This document shows positions 1 through 6,234 of a DNA stretch of 32,502 bases, piece after piece. This DNA comes from Clostridiales bacterium (GTDB lineage Bacteria > Bacillota > Clostridia > Oscillospirales > Butyricicoccaceae). Under the pieces are notes generated by a model. It had not been told where the DNA came from. It was given only the letters and a program-made list of their open reading frames with translations, and ran no database searches. Position numbers and translations under genes: made by a program. The stretch covers positions 1-32,502 of the forward strand of contig SFJM01000023.1 of the NCBI GenBank assembly GCA_004555915.1. Reading direction: 5' to 3'. How positions within the stretch are numbered: position 1 is the stretch's first letter; every line of letters starts with the position of its first letter.

Positions 1-103
1 CGATCTGCGGTTGGGGAACCTCAGTTATTGTATCATGGGAGGTCTTTGTATAGCTATAAGCTTTTTGTACCACATGCATAGCATGTGGTATATTGACAAT
101 TAA
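1..103. other. left edge: possible 3' tail of a plus-strand gene
   Basis: No gene can be named here. Two plus-strand frames are open from the window edge: one stops at TAG 79-81, the other at TAA 101-103, just before the hairpin terminator at 104-156. A gene entering from the left and ending here is plausible because the terminator has its strongest T tract on the plus strand. The stretch is too short to choose a frame or a family. Confidence 0.3.
68..90. repeat. 10-bp perfect inverted repeat
   Basis: TACCACATGC (68-77) is separated by ATA from its exact complement GCATGTGGTA (81-90). No T tract follows on either strand, so this is not a standard intrinsic terminator. It could be an RNA stem at the end of an incoming transcript or a protein site. 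Confidence 0.6.
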
Positions 104-156
104 AATGCCGGGACAGCTCAGAAAATGCTCTGAAGCCTGTCCCGGCATTCTTTTTT
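104..156. terminator. bidirectional intrinsic terminator
   Basis: Arms AATGCCGGGACAG (104-116) and CTGTCCCGGCATT (137-149) form a 13-bp stem. An inner TCAGA/TCTGA stem (118-122/129-133) extends it. A T-rich tract follows on the plus strand (151-156), and TTTTAATT follows on the minus strand. It probably ends the glycosyltransferase gene on the minus strand and whatever enters from the left on the plus strand. Confidence 0.85.
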
Positions 157-203
157 ATTTCAACGGAACTATGCCTTTCCCATACTGCCGTTATCCGTCG
201 GAT

Positions 204-1217
204 TCAGTTGAACCCGACGACCTTCTGTGCAATGCGATAGCTTACCCGGCCAATGCGCTGTCCGCCCTTTCCCGGCAGATTCATGATGCTGCTGATGACG
301 CTGTGACGCAGCATGTGGTATAGTCCCCGGTCAGTCTGTTCGATATACTGCCACAGCTCGTCCCGCTTCTGTAGGTTTTCCTCTGTCCCGGACAGCAGCA
401 GCATGGCAACCGTAACAGTCGTAACAATTTCCAGATAATTGAACATATACCTGCGGCATTTGCTGTCCGGCACCGCCAGCAGGTTGACATCATGCACCAT
501 AATCTGGTTGACACGGATCTGCTGGTCAATCCGCCGGATCATGGTCTGTTCATTGACTGACTGGTCCTCGCGGCCAATATAATAGCGGTACAGGTCAACA
601 TCCATGTAGTACATCTTTTTCACATAGGGCAGCGGCTTATAGACATAGATATTATCCACATAAAACGTATGCTCCGGCAGCTCCAGCCCGCATTCCCGCA
701 GCATTTCCGTCCGGTAAATCACCGAATGCATCAGGATGTAATGTCCCTTGAAAATATGCTTGATATCCTTCCAGCCAAACATGCGCTCTTTGGGGAATCC
801 CGTCTGCCGCATAACAGTCTTATGCCGCGCGCCTTCCTTTTCATAGACATAGTTCGCAATAAACATATCCGGCAGGTTGTTTAACTGAACCAGTGTGCGC
901 AGGCGCCTGATTACCCGCTGGTAGCTGTCCGGATCAAGCCAGTCATCACTGTCCACCACCTTGAAATACATACCGGTGGCATGGCGCAGTCCGGTATTCA
1001 CTGCAGCTCCGTGTCCGCCATTGGGCTGATGGATGGCACGGACAATCTCCGGATATTTTGCGGCATAGGCATCCGCAATCTCCGCAGTGCGGTCGGATGA
1101 ACCGTCATCCACAATGATAATTTCCACATTTTTTCCGCCCGGCAGAATAGATTCAATACACTTTTCCATATATGCTTCCGAATTATAGCACGGAACTGCA
1201 AAGCTCAACAATTTCAT
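204..1217 (-). CDS. family 2 glycosyltransferase
   Basis: A 337-residue GT-A fold glycosyltransferase, predicted to transfer a sugar from an NDP-sugar donor at the cytoplasmic membrane face. The GT2 N-terminus is clear: LLSFAVPCYNSEAYMEKCIES (residues 3-23), then IIIVDDGSSDRT, the QPNGGHGAAVNTGL segment, and the metal-binding VVDSDDWLD (DXD) near residue 90. The C-terminal half (YVDNIYVYKPLPYVK, YYIGREDQSVN) is typical of Firmicute wall or exopolysaccharide GT2 enzymes, but the acceptor cannot be inferred. ATG at 1217 follows a GAGGAT ribosome site. It is monocistronic, with its own promoter and a terminator just downstream. No other glycan genes sit beside it; the PHP phosphatase at 9.4 kb is the nearest thematically related gene. 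Confidence 0.88.
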   Translation of the reverse strand: MKLLSFAVPCYNSEAYMEKCIESILPGGKNVEIIIVDDGSSDRTAEIADAYAAKYPEIVRAIHQPNGGHGAAVNTGLRHATGMYFKVVDSDDWLDPDSYQRVIRRLRTLVQLNNLPDMFIANYVYEKEGARHKTVMRQTGFPKERMFGWKDIKHIFKGHYILMHSVIYRTEMLRECGLELPEHTFYVDNIYVYKPLPYVKKMYYMDVDLYRYYIGREDQSVNEQTMIRRIDQQIRVNQIMVHDVNLLAVPDSKCRRYMFNYLEIVTTVTVAMLLLSGTEENLQKRDELWQYIEQTDRGLYHMLRHSVISSIMNLPGKGGQRIGRVSYRIAQKVVGFN

Positions 1218-1283
1218 CGTTTATCCTCATTTCGGCACAAATTCATAAAAACCTTCATATTCCATCAAAATTCGTATTGTTTC

Positions 1284-1312
1284 ATTGTACTACACTTTTA
1301 TTTCCAATGCAA
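1284..1312 (-). promoter_or_regulatory. sigma-A promoter of the glycosyltransferase gene
   Basis: On the minus strand: -35 TTGCAT (1307-1312), 17-bp spacer, -10 TACAAT (1284-1289). It lies about 65 bp upstream of the ATG. Confidence 0.7.
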
Positions 1313-1338
1313 ACCGAATTGCTCTCCTTCCTTTTGCA

Positions 1339-1367
1339 TTGTAGGTTCGCTATATATGTGATACAAT
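1339..1367 (+). promoter_or_regulatory. extended -10 promoter of the D-2-hydroxyacid dehydrogenase gene
   Basis: TG-A-TACAAT (TG 1359-1360, -10 1362-1367) with a weak -35 TTGTAG (1339-1344) at 17 bp. It lies 35 bp upstream of the start codon. It is divergent from the glycosyltransferase promoter in the same intergenic region. Confidence 0.6.
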
Positions 1368-1402
1368 AAAAAATATACTACAGGCTACAAAGGAGGCTGT
1401 AT

Positions 1403-2365
1403 ATGAAACAGATTCTGGTTATGGCTCCCTGCCGACGGGAGCACAAAGAAATGCTTGAACGAGCCGCTCAGGGCAGCTGCCATTTCAATTACAACGAACA
1501 TCCTTCCCTGTCGGAAATCCAGTCCGCAGAGATTATCATTGGTGAGCCGGATATCGGCATGATTCAGAACAGCACCACCCTGCAATGGGTGCAAATGACA
1601 TGGGCCGGGGCAGACCTCTATACCCGTTCCTCCGGTTTTCCTGAACAGGTGACGCTGACCACCGCTTCCGGCGCATTCGGTTCCGTCATTGCGGAATATG
1701 CCTTTGCCGGCATCCTGTCCCTGTTCCGCCATCTTCCTTCCTATCGGAAACAGCAACAGCTGGCGGTCTGGCAGGACTGCGGCGTAGAACGCACCATTGA
1801 AGGCAGTGAAGTACTGATTCTCGGTGCCGGTGACATCGGCGAGAACATTGCCCGGCGGATGCAGGCCTTCGGCGCCTCGGTCACGGGAATCCGGCGTACC
1901 GTGCGTGATCTGCCGGATGGATTTGACGCTATGGCAGGCATGAATGCCCTTGACCCACTGCTGTCACAGGCAGATATTGTTGTCTGCTGTCTGCCCCATA
2001 CACCGGAAACCGTCCGCCTGTTCAACCGTGAACGGCTGCTGCGGATGAAACCGGATGCAGTCCTCGTCAATGTAGGCAGAGGCACACTGATTGATACCAA
2101 TGCGCTGGCGGATGTCATGGCAGCCGGACATCTTTTGGGCGCGGTTGTTGATGTAACCGATCCGGAACCACTGCCTGCCGACCACCCGCTGTGGTCTCTT
2201 GACCGTGTGCTGCTGACGCCCCATATTGCCGGTCCAAGCTTTCATCATTCTCCCTTAACGGAGGATAAAATTTTCCGCATCTGCAGCGACAATCTGGCTC
2301 GCTATCTTGCCGGTGAGCCCTTGCACAACGTCATCAGCTGGGAAACCGGTTACCGCAGCCGGTAA
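1403..2365 (+). CDS. D-isomer-specific 2-hydroxyacid dehydrogenase
   Basis: A 320-residue NAD(P)-dependent oxidoreductase that should interconvert a 2-keto acid and its D-2-hydroxy acid. The Rossmann glycine motif GAGDIGENIARRMQAFG is near residues 140-156. The catalytic-domain signatures follow: INVGRG-type VLVNVGRGTLIDTNAL, the Asp/Glu part VVDVTDPEPLP, and the catalytic His in LLTPHIAGPS. The N-terminal substrate domain is short and divergent, as in the YPL113C/GhrA-like branch, so the substrate cannot be assigned. ATG 1403 has AAAGGAGG 8 bp upstream. The gene ends 10 bp from the convergent channel gene, with no hairpin terminator between them. Confidence 0.88.
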   Translation: MKQILVMAPCRREHKEMLERAAQGSCHFNYNEHPSLSEIQSAEIIIGEPDIGMIQNSTTLQWVQMTWAGADLYTRSSGFPEQVTLTTASGAFGSVIAEYAFAGILSLFRHLPSYRKQQQLAVWQDCGVERTIEGSEVLILGAGDIGENIARRMQAFGASVTGIRRTVRDLPDGFDAMAGMNALDPLLSQADIVVCCLPHTPETVRLFNRERLLRMKPDAVLVNVGRGTLIDTNALADVMAAGHLLGAVVDVTDPEPLPADHPLWSLDRVLLTPHIAGPSFHHSPLTEDKIFRICSDNLARYLAGEPLHNVISWETGYRSR

Positions 2366-2375
2366 GCTGTACCGT

Positions 2376-3560
2376 CTATACGTTCACATTTTTTGCATTT
2401 TGGATGTTCCTTCTGGAGTACAGCAAAACGGTATCACCTGCCTGCAGCTCCAGTCCGCCGTTTGGAATCAGAACTCTGCCGTCCCGGCGCACCATGACAA
2501 TCAGGGTCTGGCGGGAAATATCCAGATCTTTAATCTGCAGTCCTGCCCATGGATGATGCTGTTTGAGGATGATTTCCTTGAGTGCAATGCCCACATCATC
2601 CTGGTAGCCCTCGGCACCCAGAACAATATGGTCGTGCAGTGCAATGACGGTATTGCCTCGCGGAACCACAACATCTCCCCTGCGCTGGATAACTGCCAGA
2701 ATCAGTCCCGGCGGCAAGGGGAGATCTTTTACTTCCTGTCCCAGCCATGGGTGCCCTTCGTCGACCTCCAGACGGACAAAACGGATATCCGCTTCCAGAG
2801 AATAATCATTAAAGCTTTTCAAACGGGTATACTGTTCCACAAAGCCTGCGGAAAGAATACCGGTGGGGATGGCAACCATGCCCACGCCAAGGAAGGTAAT
2901 CACAATGCCGAACATGCGGCCTGCCATGGTAACCGGATAAATATCACCATACCCCACAGTCAGCAGGGTGGATACCGCCCACCAGAAGCCGGAAAACGCA
3001 TTTTGGAACACATCGGGCTGTACCTCATGCTCCAGGCTGTACATGCACAAAGATGCCCCCACCATCATGACCAGAAGAATAAAAATGGAAGATAACAGCT
3101 GGTCCTTCTTGCTGCGGATAACATCACTGATGACATTTAATGCATCGTAATAGGCATTGATACGGAACAGCCGAAAAATCCGGATGACACGGAACATACG
3201 GAATGCCACCACGCCGGTTGGGAAAAACATGGGCAGGAAATACGGAAAAAAGGACAGGAAATCTATGATGCCACTGAAGGAAAAAATATAGTACAGCACT
3301 GCTTTCCTTCCGGTCATTGCCGGATACAGATATTCCGCTGTCCAGACCCGCAGGACATACTCTATGCTGAAACATACAACAGTAAACAGCTCCAGCATAT
3401 TCAGAAGCTCCAGATACGGTTCCGATGCGTCAAAGGTCTCAAACAGGGCAATGAACAGATTGGTCAGCACCATGATGATCAACCCTACATCGAATATCCG
3501 GCTTGGTATATCTGTGGCATTTCCCACCTGAATAATGTCAAAAACCCGTTTCTTTGTCAT
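2376..3560 (-). CDS. voltage-sensor potassium channel with two TrkA-C domains
   Basis: A 394-residue six-helix ion channel subunit of the plasma membrane, expected to form a tetrameric K+ channel. S1-S3 lie around residues 22-110. The S4 voltage sensor carries arginines every third residue (R121, R124, R127, R130, R133). S5 is at 155-175, and the pore has the potassium filter TVGYGD at 201-206, followed by S6 to about 238. The cytoplasmic tail has two successive TrkA_C (RCK-C) units, about 255-325 and 328-388, each with a HPW(L/A)G start and an LILAVIQRRG / LIVMVRRDG strand. No TrkA_N nucleotide-binding domain lies between the pore and these units. ATG 3560 follows a GGGAGGGG site. Confidence 0.88.
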   Translation of the reverse strand: MTKKRVFDIIQVGNATDIPSRIFDVGLIIMVLTNLFIALFETFDASEPYLELLNMLELFTVVCFSIEYVLRVWTAEYLYPAMTGRKAVLYYIFSFSGIIDFLSFFPYFLPMFFPTGVVAFRMFRVIRIFRLFRINAYYDALNVISDVIRSKKDQLLSSIFILLVMMVGASLCMYSLEHEVQPDVFQNAFSGFWWAVSTLLTVGYGDIYPVTMAGRMFGIVITFLGVGMVAIPTGILSAGFVEQYTRLKSFNDYSLEADIRFVRLEVDEGHPWLGQEVKDLPLPPGLILAVIQRRGDVVVPRGNTVIALHDHIVLGAEGYQDDVGIALKEIILKQHHPWAGLQIKDLDISRQTLIVMVRRDGRVLIPNGGLELQAGDTVLLYSRRNIQNAKNVNV

Positions 3561-3622
3561 GTGTCCATTCCCCTCCCATGTTCTTAATCCCTCTTTATTT
3601 CATCTTAATGTCTTCTGTCTCT

Positions 3623-3651
3623 ATTGTACGGTTCCTTTGGCTTTTCTGCAA
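3623..3651 (-). promoter_or_regulatory. sigma-A promoter of the channel gene
   Basis: Minus strand: -35 TTGCAG (3646-3651), 17-bp spacer, -10 TACAAT (3623-3628). It lies about 60 bp upstream of the channel start. Confidence 0.65.
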
Positions 3652-3692
3652 GACATTTATTCCTGTATCTGTCACCATTCGTGCCGCAGGAT

Positions 3693-3727
3693 AAAAAAAC
3701 ACGGCAGCCGTATTGCTACAGCTGCCG
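3693..3727 (-). terminator. intrinsic terminator of thiC
   Basis: On the minus strand CGGCAGC (3721-3727) pairs with GCTGCCG (3702-3708). An inner GTA/TAC pair extends the stem, and a run of seven T (A at 3693-3699 on plus) follows. It lies 20 bp beyond the thiC stop. Confidence 0.85.
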
Positions 3728-3746
3728 CTTTTCAAATGATATTGGA

Positions 3747-5057
3747 TTACAGAATATCAATATATTCGCCTGCAAGTGCCTTGTTCATGCTGCGTACCGC
3801 GCAGAATTTGCCGCACATGCTGCAGGTATCACCGTGGTCATCCTCCGGCATCCGGCTGTTGCGGATGCTGCGTGCGGTCTCCGGATCCAGCGCACAGGCA
3901 TACTGTGCCTCCCAGTCCAGCGCACGGCGTGCATCCGCCATTTTATCGTCGATATCCCGGGCGCCCGGCACACCCTTGGCAATGTCCGCCGCATGTGCCG
4001 CAATTTTCGAGGCAATGATGCCCTGCTTGACATCTTCCACATTCGGCAGTGCCAGATGCTCTGCCGGTGTGACATAGCACAGGAATGCCGCGCCGTTCAT
4101 GGCAGCCACTGCGCCGCCGATTGCACTGGTAATATGGTCATAGCCCGGTGCAATATCGGTTACCAGCGGGCCAAGCACATAAAACGGTGCTCCCATGCAG
4201 ATGGTTTTCTGTACCTGCATGTTTGCCGCAATCTGGTCCAGCGGCACATGTCCCGGTCCTTCCACCATGACCTGTACATTGTGTGCCCATGCGCGCTTGG
4301 TCAGCTCTCCCAGGCGTACCAGCTCTTCAATCTGGCATACATCGGTGGCATCTGCCAGACAGCCCGGACGGCATGCGTCGCCCAGCGAAATGGTGACGTC
4401 ATATTCCTCACAAATATCCAGGATTTCATCGAAATGTTCATAAAACGGGTTTTCCTCCCCGGTCATGCTCATCCATGCGAAAACCAGACTGCCGCCACGG
4501 CTGACAATGTTCATCTTGCGCTTGTGCTTGCGAATCTGGTCAATTGTTTTACGGGTGATACCGCAGTGCAGCGTAACAAAATCCACACCGTCCTCTGCAT
4601 GCAGACGGACAACATCCACAAAATCCTGTGCGGTCAGCGTCGCCAGATCCCGCTGGTAATGAATCACACTGTCATATACCGGAACTGTACCGATCATCGC
4701 CGGGCATTCGCTGGTCAGCTTGCGGCGGAAGGGCTGGGTATTGCCATGGCTGGACAAATCCATAATGGCCTCCGCACCCATGTTGACCGCGCTCATGACC
4801 TTCTGCATTTCAATGTCATAATCCTTGCAGTCGCGGGATACACCCAGATTGACATTGATCTTGGTGCGCAGCATGCTGCCCACGCCCTCCGGATTCAGGC
4901 AGGTATGGTTTTTATTGGCACAGATTGCCACCTTGCCCTCTGCTACCAGTCCCATCAGCCGGTCAACCGGCATATGTTCTTTTTTTGCAACAGTTTCCAG
5001 TTCCGGTGTTACGATACCGCGGCGTGCCGCATCCATTTGTGTTGTGTAATTTCTCAT
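3747..5057 (-). CDS. thiC: phosphomethylpyrimidine synthase ThiC
   Basis: A 436-residue radical-SAM enzyme that converts aminoimidazole ribotide to HMP phosphate, the pyrimidine half of thiamine. Family signatures are present throughout: VAEGKVAICANKNH near residue 40, MGAEAIMDLSSHGN, HCGITRKTIDQ, SRGGSLVFAWM, SLGDACRPGCLADATD, VMVEGPGHVPLDQI and LGPLVTDIAPGYDHI. The C-terminal Fe-S motif is C412-x2-C415-x3-C419. The length matches the shorter anaerobe-type ThiC, which lacks the N-terminal extension of the E. coli enzyme. ATG 5057 follows an AAAGGAA site. It is the only intact gene downstream of the TPP riboswitch and should be repressed by thiamine pyrophosphate. No thiE, thiM, thiG or other thi genes are in view, so the rest of the pathway is elsewhere or salvaged. 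Confidence 0.97.
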   Translation of the reverse strand: MRNYTTQMDAARRGIVTPELETVAKKEHMPVDRLMGLVAEGKVAICANKNHTCLNPEGVGSMLRTKINVNLGVSRDCKDYDIEMQKVMSAVNMGAEAIMDLSSHGNTQPFRRKLTSECPAMIGTVPVYDSVIHYQRDLATLTAQDFVDVVRLHAEDGVDFVTLHCGITRKTIDQIRKHKRKMNIVSRGGSLVFAWMSMTGEENPFYEHFDEILDICEEYDVTISLGDACRPGCLADATDVCQIEELVRLGELTKRAWAHNVQVMVEGPGHVPLDQIAANMQVQKTICMGAPFYVLGPLVTDIAPGYDHITSAIGGAVAAMNGAAFLCYVTPAEHLALPNVEDVKQGIIASKIAAHAADIAKGVPGARDIDDKMADARRALDWEAQYACALDPETARSIRNSRMPEDDHGDTCSMCGKFCAVRSMNKALAGEYIDIL

Positions 5058-5140
5058 TTTGTTAAGTTCCTTTCCAGGCGGTATCTGAAATCAGGAAAAA
5101 AATCCTTTCCATTTCCGACTTTTCAGATCCTCCCTACATT

Positions 5141-5345
5141 TCAAGCAAATGTTTCCATACCAGATATATATCCGGCATTGTCTTCAGCAATGTTGTTTCC
5201 AATTTCCGGTGCCGGCTTTTCTTTGCTCTGTCAGAGCGGCTACTGTGCAAATGGTATACATACAATCTGCCAGTACTGTTCTGATATCTGCTTGAATGCC
5301 GACACCTGTCCGCAAATCTGCTGTGACTGTCAATGCTGTTTTCAC
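5141..5345 (-). pseudogene. thiD: decayed N-terminal fragment of thiD (HMP-P kinase)
   Basis: Directly below the riboswitch terminator, AAAGGAG followed by GTG at 5345 opens a 53-codon frame ending at TGA 5184-5186. Its product begins KTALTVTADLRTGVGIQAD, followed by IRTVLADCMYTICTVAALTEQ. This lines up residue for residue with the ThiD N-terminus (KTALTIAGSDSSGGAGIQAD, then a TALTAQ strand) with a one-residue gap. The frame then breaks. A shifted frame (to TGA 5141-5143) reads PEIGNNIAEDNAGYISGMETFA, a weak match to the following ThiD helix and the VKTGM-like strand. The rest of the roughly 265-residue kinase is absent. The homology call is my recognition. That the fragment is non-functional is inferred from its length and from loss of the glycine-rich loop residues. 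Confidence 0.7.
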
Positions 5346-5445
5346 TAAAAATCTCCTTTCTGCTACAGCGATTGATTTTATATAGCGACAGAAGGTGGTG
5401 CCCCCAATCTGCCACTCCCAAAGCGTACAATTTCGCTTTCAAGGC

Positions 5446-5481
5446 AAAAGAAAAGCACAGCCTGGTAATCCCAAACTGTGC
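5446..5481 (-). terminator. intrinsic terminator of the TPP riboswitch
   Basis: Minus strand: arms GCACAGTTTGG and CCAGGCTGTGC (two U-G pairs) close a GATTA loop over 5455-5481. TTTTCTTTT follows (5446-5454). It begins about 15 nt below the aptamer, the expected position for a transcription-attenuation expression platform. Confidence 0.85.
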
Positions 5482-5494
5482 AAAGATGCAAAAC

Positions 5495-5597
5495 AACCGT
5501 ATCTCCCTACGTTGGCATTATCCAAATCAGGTTATGGGTCAAAGCAATACAGCTTACTCTCAGCCTGCTCATACAGGCTCCCCTGTTGTATATGGAA
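5495..5597 (-). promoter_or_regulatory. TPP riboswitch (THI element)
   Basis: On the minus strand the aptamer reads GGGGAGCCTG, a short P3-like hairpin, then the invariant CTGAGAG (5557-5563 on plus). It continues with TTTGACCC, AACCTGAT-TTGGATAATGCCAACGTAGGGA (in pieces over 5503-5545). These are the universally conserved pyrimidine-sensor and pyrophosphate-sensor helices of the THI box. A terminator sits immediately below and thiC further downstream, so TPP binding should cause early termination. P1 pairs imperfectly, so the outer ends are approximate. Confidence 0.95.
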
Positions 5598-5637
5598 ATA
5601 CTGTTTTGATCCAGCACTTCCTGTTTTTTCTTCAAAT

Positions 5638-5666
5638 ATTATATACCTTCTTTTTATCCATGTCAA
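5638..5666 (-). promoter_or_regulatory. full-consensus sigma-A promoter of the thi transcript
   Basis: Minus strand: TTGACA (5661-5666), exactly 17 bp, TATAAT (5638-5643). Both hexamers are perfect. Transcription would start near 5631, about 35 nt before the aptamer. An unregulated consensus promoter fits control at the riboswitch rather than at initiation. Confidence 0.92.
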
Positions 5667-5689
5667 CCCATTTGACAAAAGGATCAGCA

Positions 5690-5743
5690 ATATATCTGTT
5701 TCCCTGCGCAAAGCAGCAGATATATGTATCTGCCGCTTTGCGC
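5690..5743 (-). repeat. 17-bp hairpin with a competing downstream stem
   Basis: The plus-strand arms 5706-5722 and 5727-5743 are complementary at 16 of 17 positions. On the minus-strand RNA the odd pair is a G-U wobble, so the stem is unbroken, with a 4-nt loop. It sits 8 bp past the stop of the ABM gene. No T tract follows. Part of one arm (CAGATATAT, 5717-5725) can alternatively pair with ATATATCTG (5690-5698). Confidence 0.65.
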
Positions 5744-5751
5744 CATATGGA

Positions 5752-6042
5752 CTAAAACTCTACCTCGGTATACAGGTCAACGGTTTCCGGTGCGTCGAAC
5801 AGCTCGCCCAGCTGCGGGATGATGCGCTGGAAATGCTCGCTTGCATTGTGGATGTCAATGGCCTCCTGATCCTTCCAGATTTCGATGAAGCAGTGTACCC
5901 GCTCATCTGCCGTGCTCTGGTTAGAGGTATACATGATATTGCCTTCCTCTGCCTGGGACTTTTCCACCAGCTCTTTGGTCAGCTCACGGTACTTACCAAT
6001 ACAATCCTTACGGATCACCTGCTTCGCGACAATCTTAATCAT
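5752..6042 (-). CDS. ABM-domain protein (putative quinol monooxygenase, YgiN-like)
   Basis: A 96-residue cytoplasmic ferredoxin-fold protein of the antibiotic-biosynthesis-monooxygenase superfamily, usually a homodimer acting on quinones or small aromatics. Typical signatures are IVAKQVIRKDCIGKYRELT, the EEGNIMYTSNQS strand, FIEIWKDQEAIDIHNASEHF with the conserved W and H, and the final DLYTEVEF strand. An upstream TTG at 6048 is in frame but only 2 nt from the GAGGAG site. ATG 6042, 8 nt away, is the likely start. It stands alone between the thiamine locus and the divergent FliB-like gene. The substrate is unknown. Confidence 0.85.
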   Translation of the reverse strand: MIKIVAKQVIRKDCIGKYRELTKELVEKSQAEEGNIMYTSNQSTADERVHCFIEIWKDQEAIDIHNASEHFQRIIPQLGELFDAPETVDLYTEVEF

Positions 6043-6109
6043 AATCAAAACTCCTCTCGTATTTCTGTCCGGACGGTTTCCCGCCTGTATGAAAAATCAT
6101 ATTATTGTT

Positions 6110-6138
6110 ATTATAGCGAATTTTTGTACCAATGAAAA
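6110..6138 (-). promoter_or_regulatory. promoter of the ABM gene
   Basis: Minus strand: TTTTCA (6133-6138), 17-bp spacer, TATAAT (6110-6115). It lies about 70 bp upstream of the start codon. Confidence 0.6.
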
Positions 6139-6196
6139 GCGTTTTTGCGAATGTCTCGGGGAACGCAGGATTGGGGATGGCATCCGCCGCACTTTC

Positions 6197-6205
6197 TGGT
6201 ATAAT
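6197..6205 (+). promoter_or_regulatory. extended -10 promoter of the FliB-like gene
   Basis: TGG-TATAAT (6197-6205) matches the extended -10 consensus fully. No good -35 is at 17 bp; TTGGGG at 6171 is too far away. It lies 30 bp upstream of the ATG. Confidence 0.6.
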
Positions 6206-6234
6206 AGAACCATCTTTTTGTGGGAGGAAATGCT

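Noticed and set aside
68..90. inverted repeat as a terminator
   Set aside because: No T tract on either side in either direction; the real terminator is the 13-bp stem at 104-156.
2307..3095. 262-codon plus-strand frame opposite the channel gene
   Set aside because: Overlaps the dehydrogenase end in another frame and lies opposite an intact channel gene; no family resemblance.
3624..5348. 574-codon plus-strand open frame opposite thiC
   Set aside because: It mirrors thiC, which has every family motif. The product is rich in His/Cys/Arg as expected from reading a gene backwards, and no ribosome site precedes it. Its end overlaps the riboswitch leader.
5134..5496. 120-codon minus-strand frame directly below the aptamer
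   Set aside because: It starts within the riboswitch terminator region, is in a different frame from the thiD-like peptide and has no recognisable similarity. The thiD-like frame explains the interval better.
5395..6135. plus-strand frames across the TPP riboswitch and ABM gene
   Set aside because: They cross the riboswitch, promoter and an intact ABM-family gene on the minus strand; the translated products look random.
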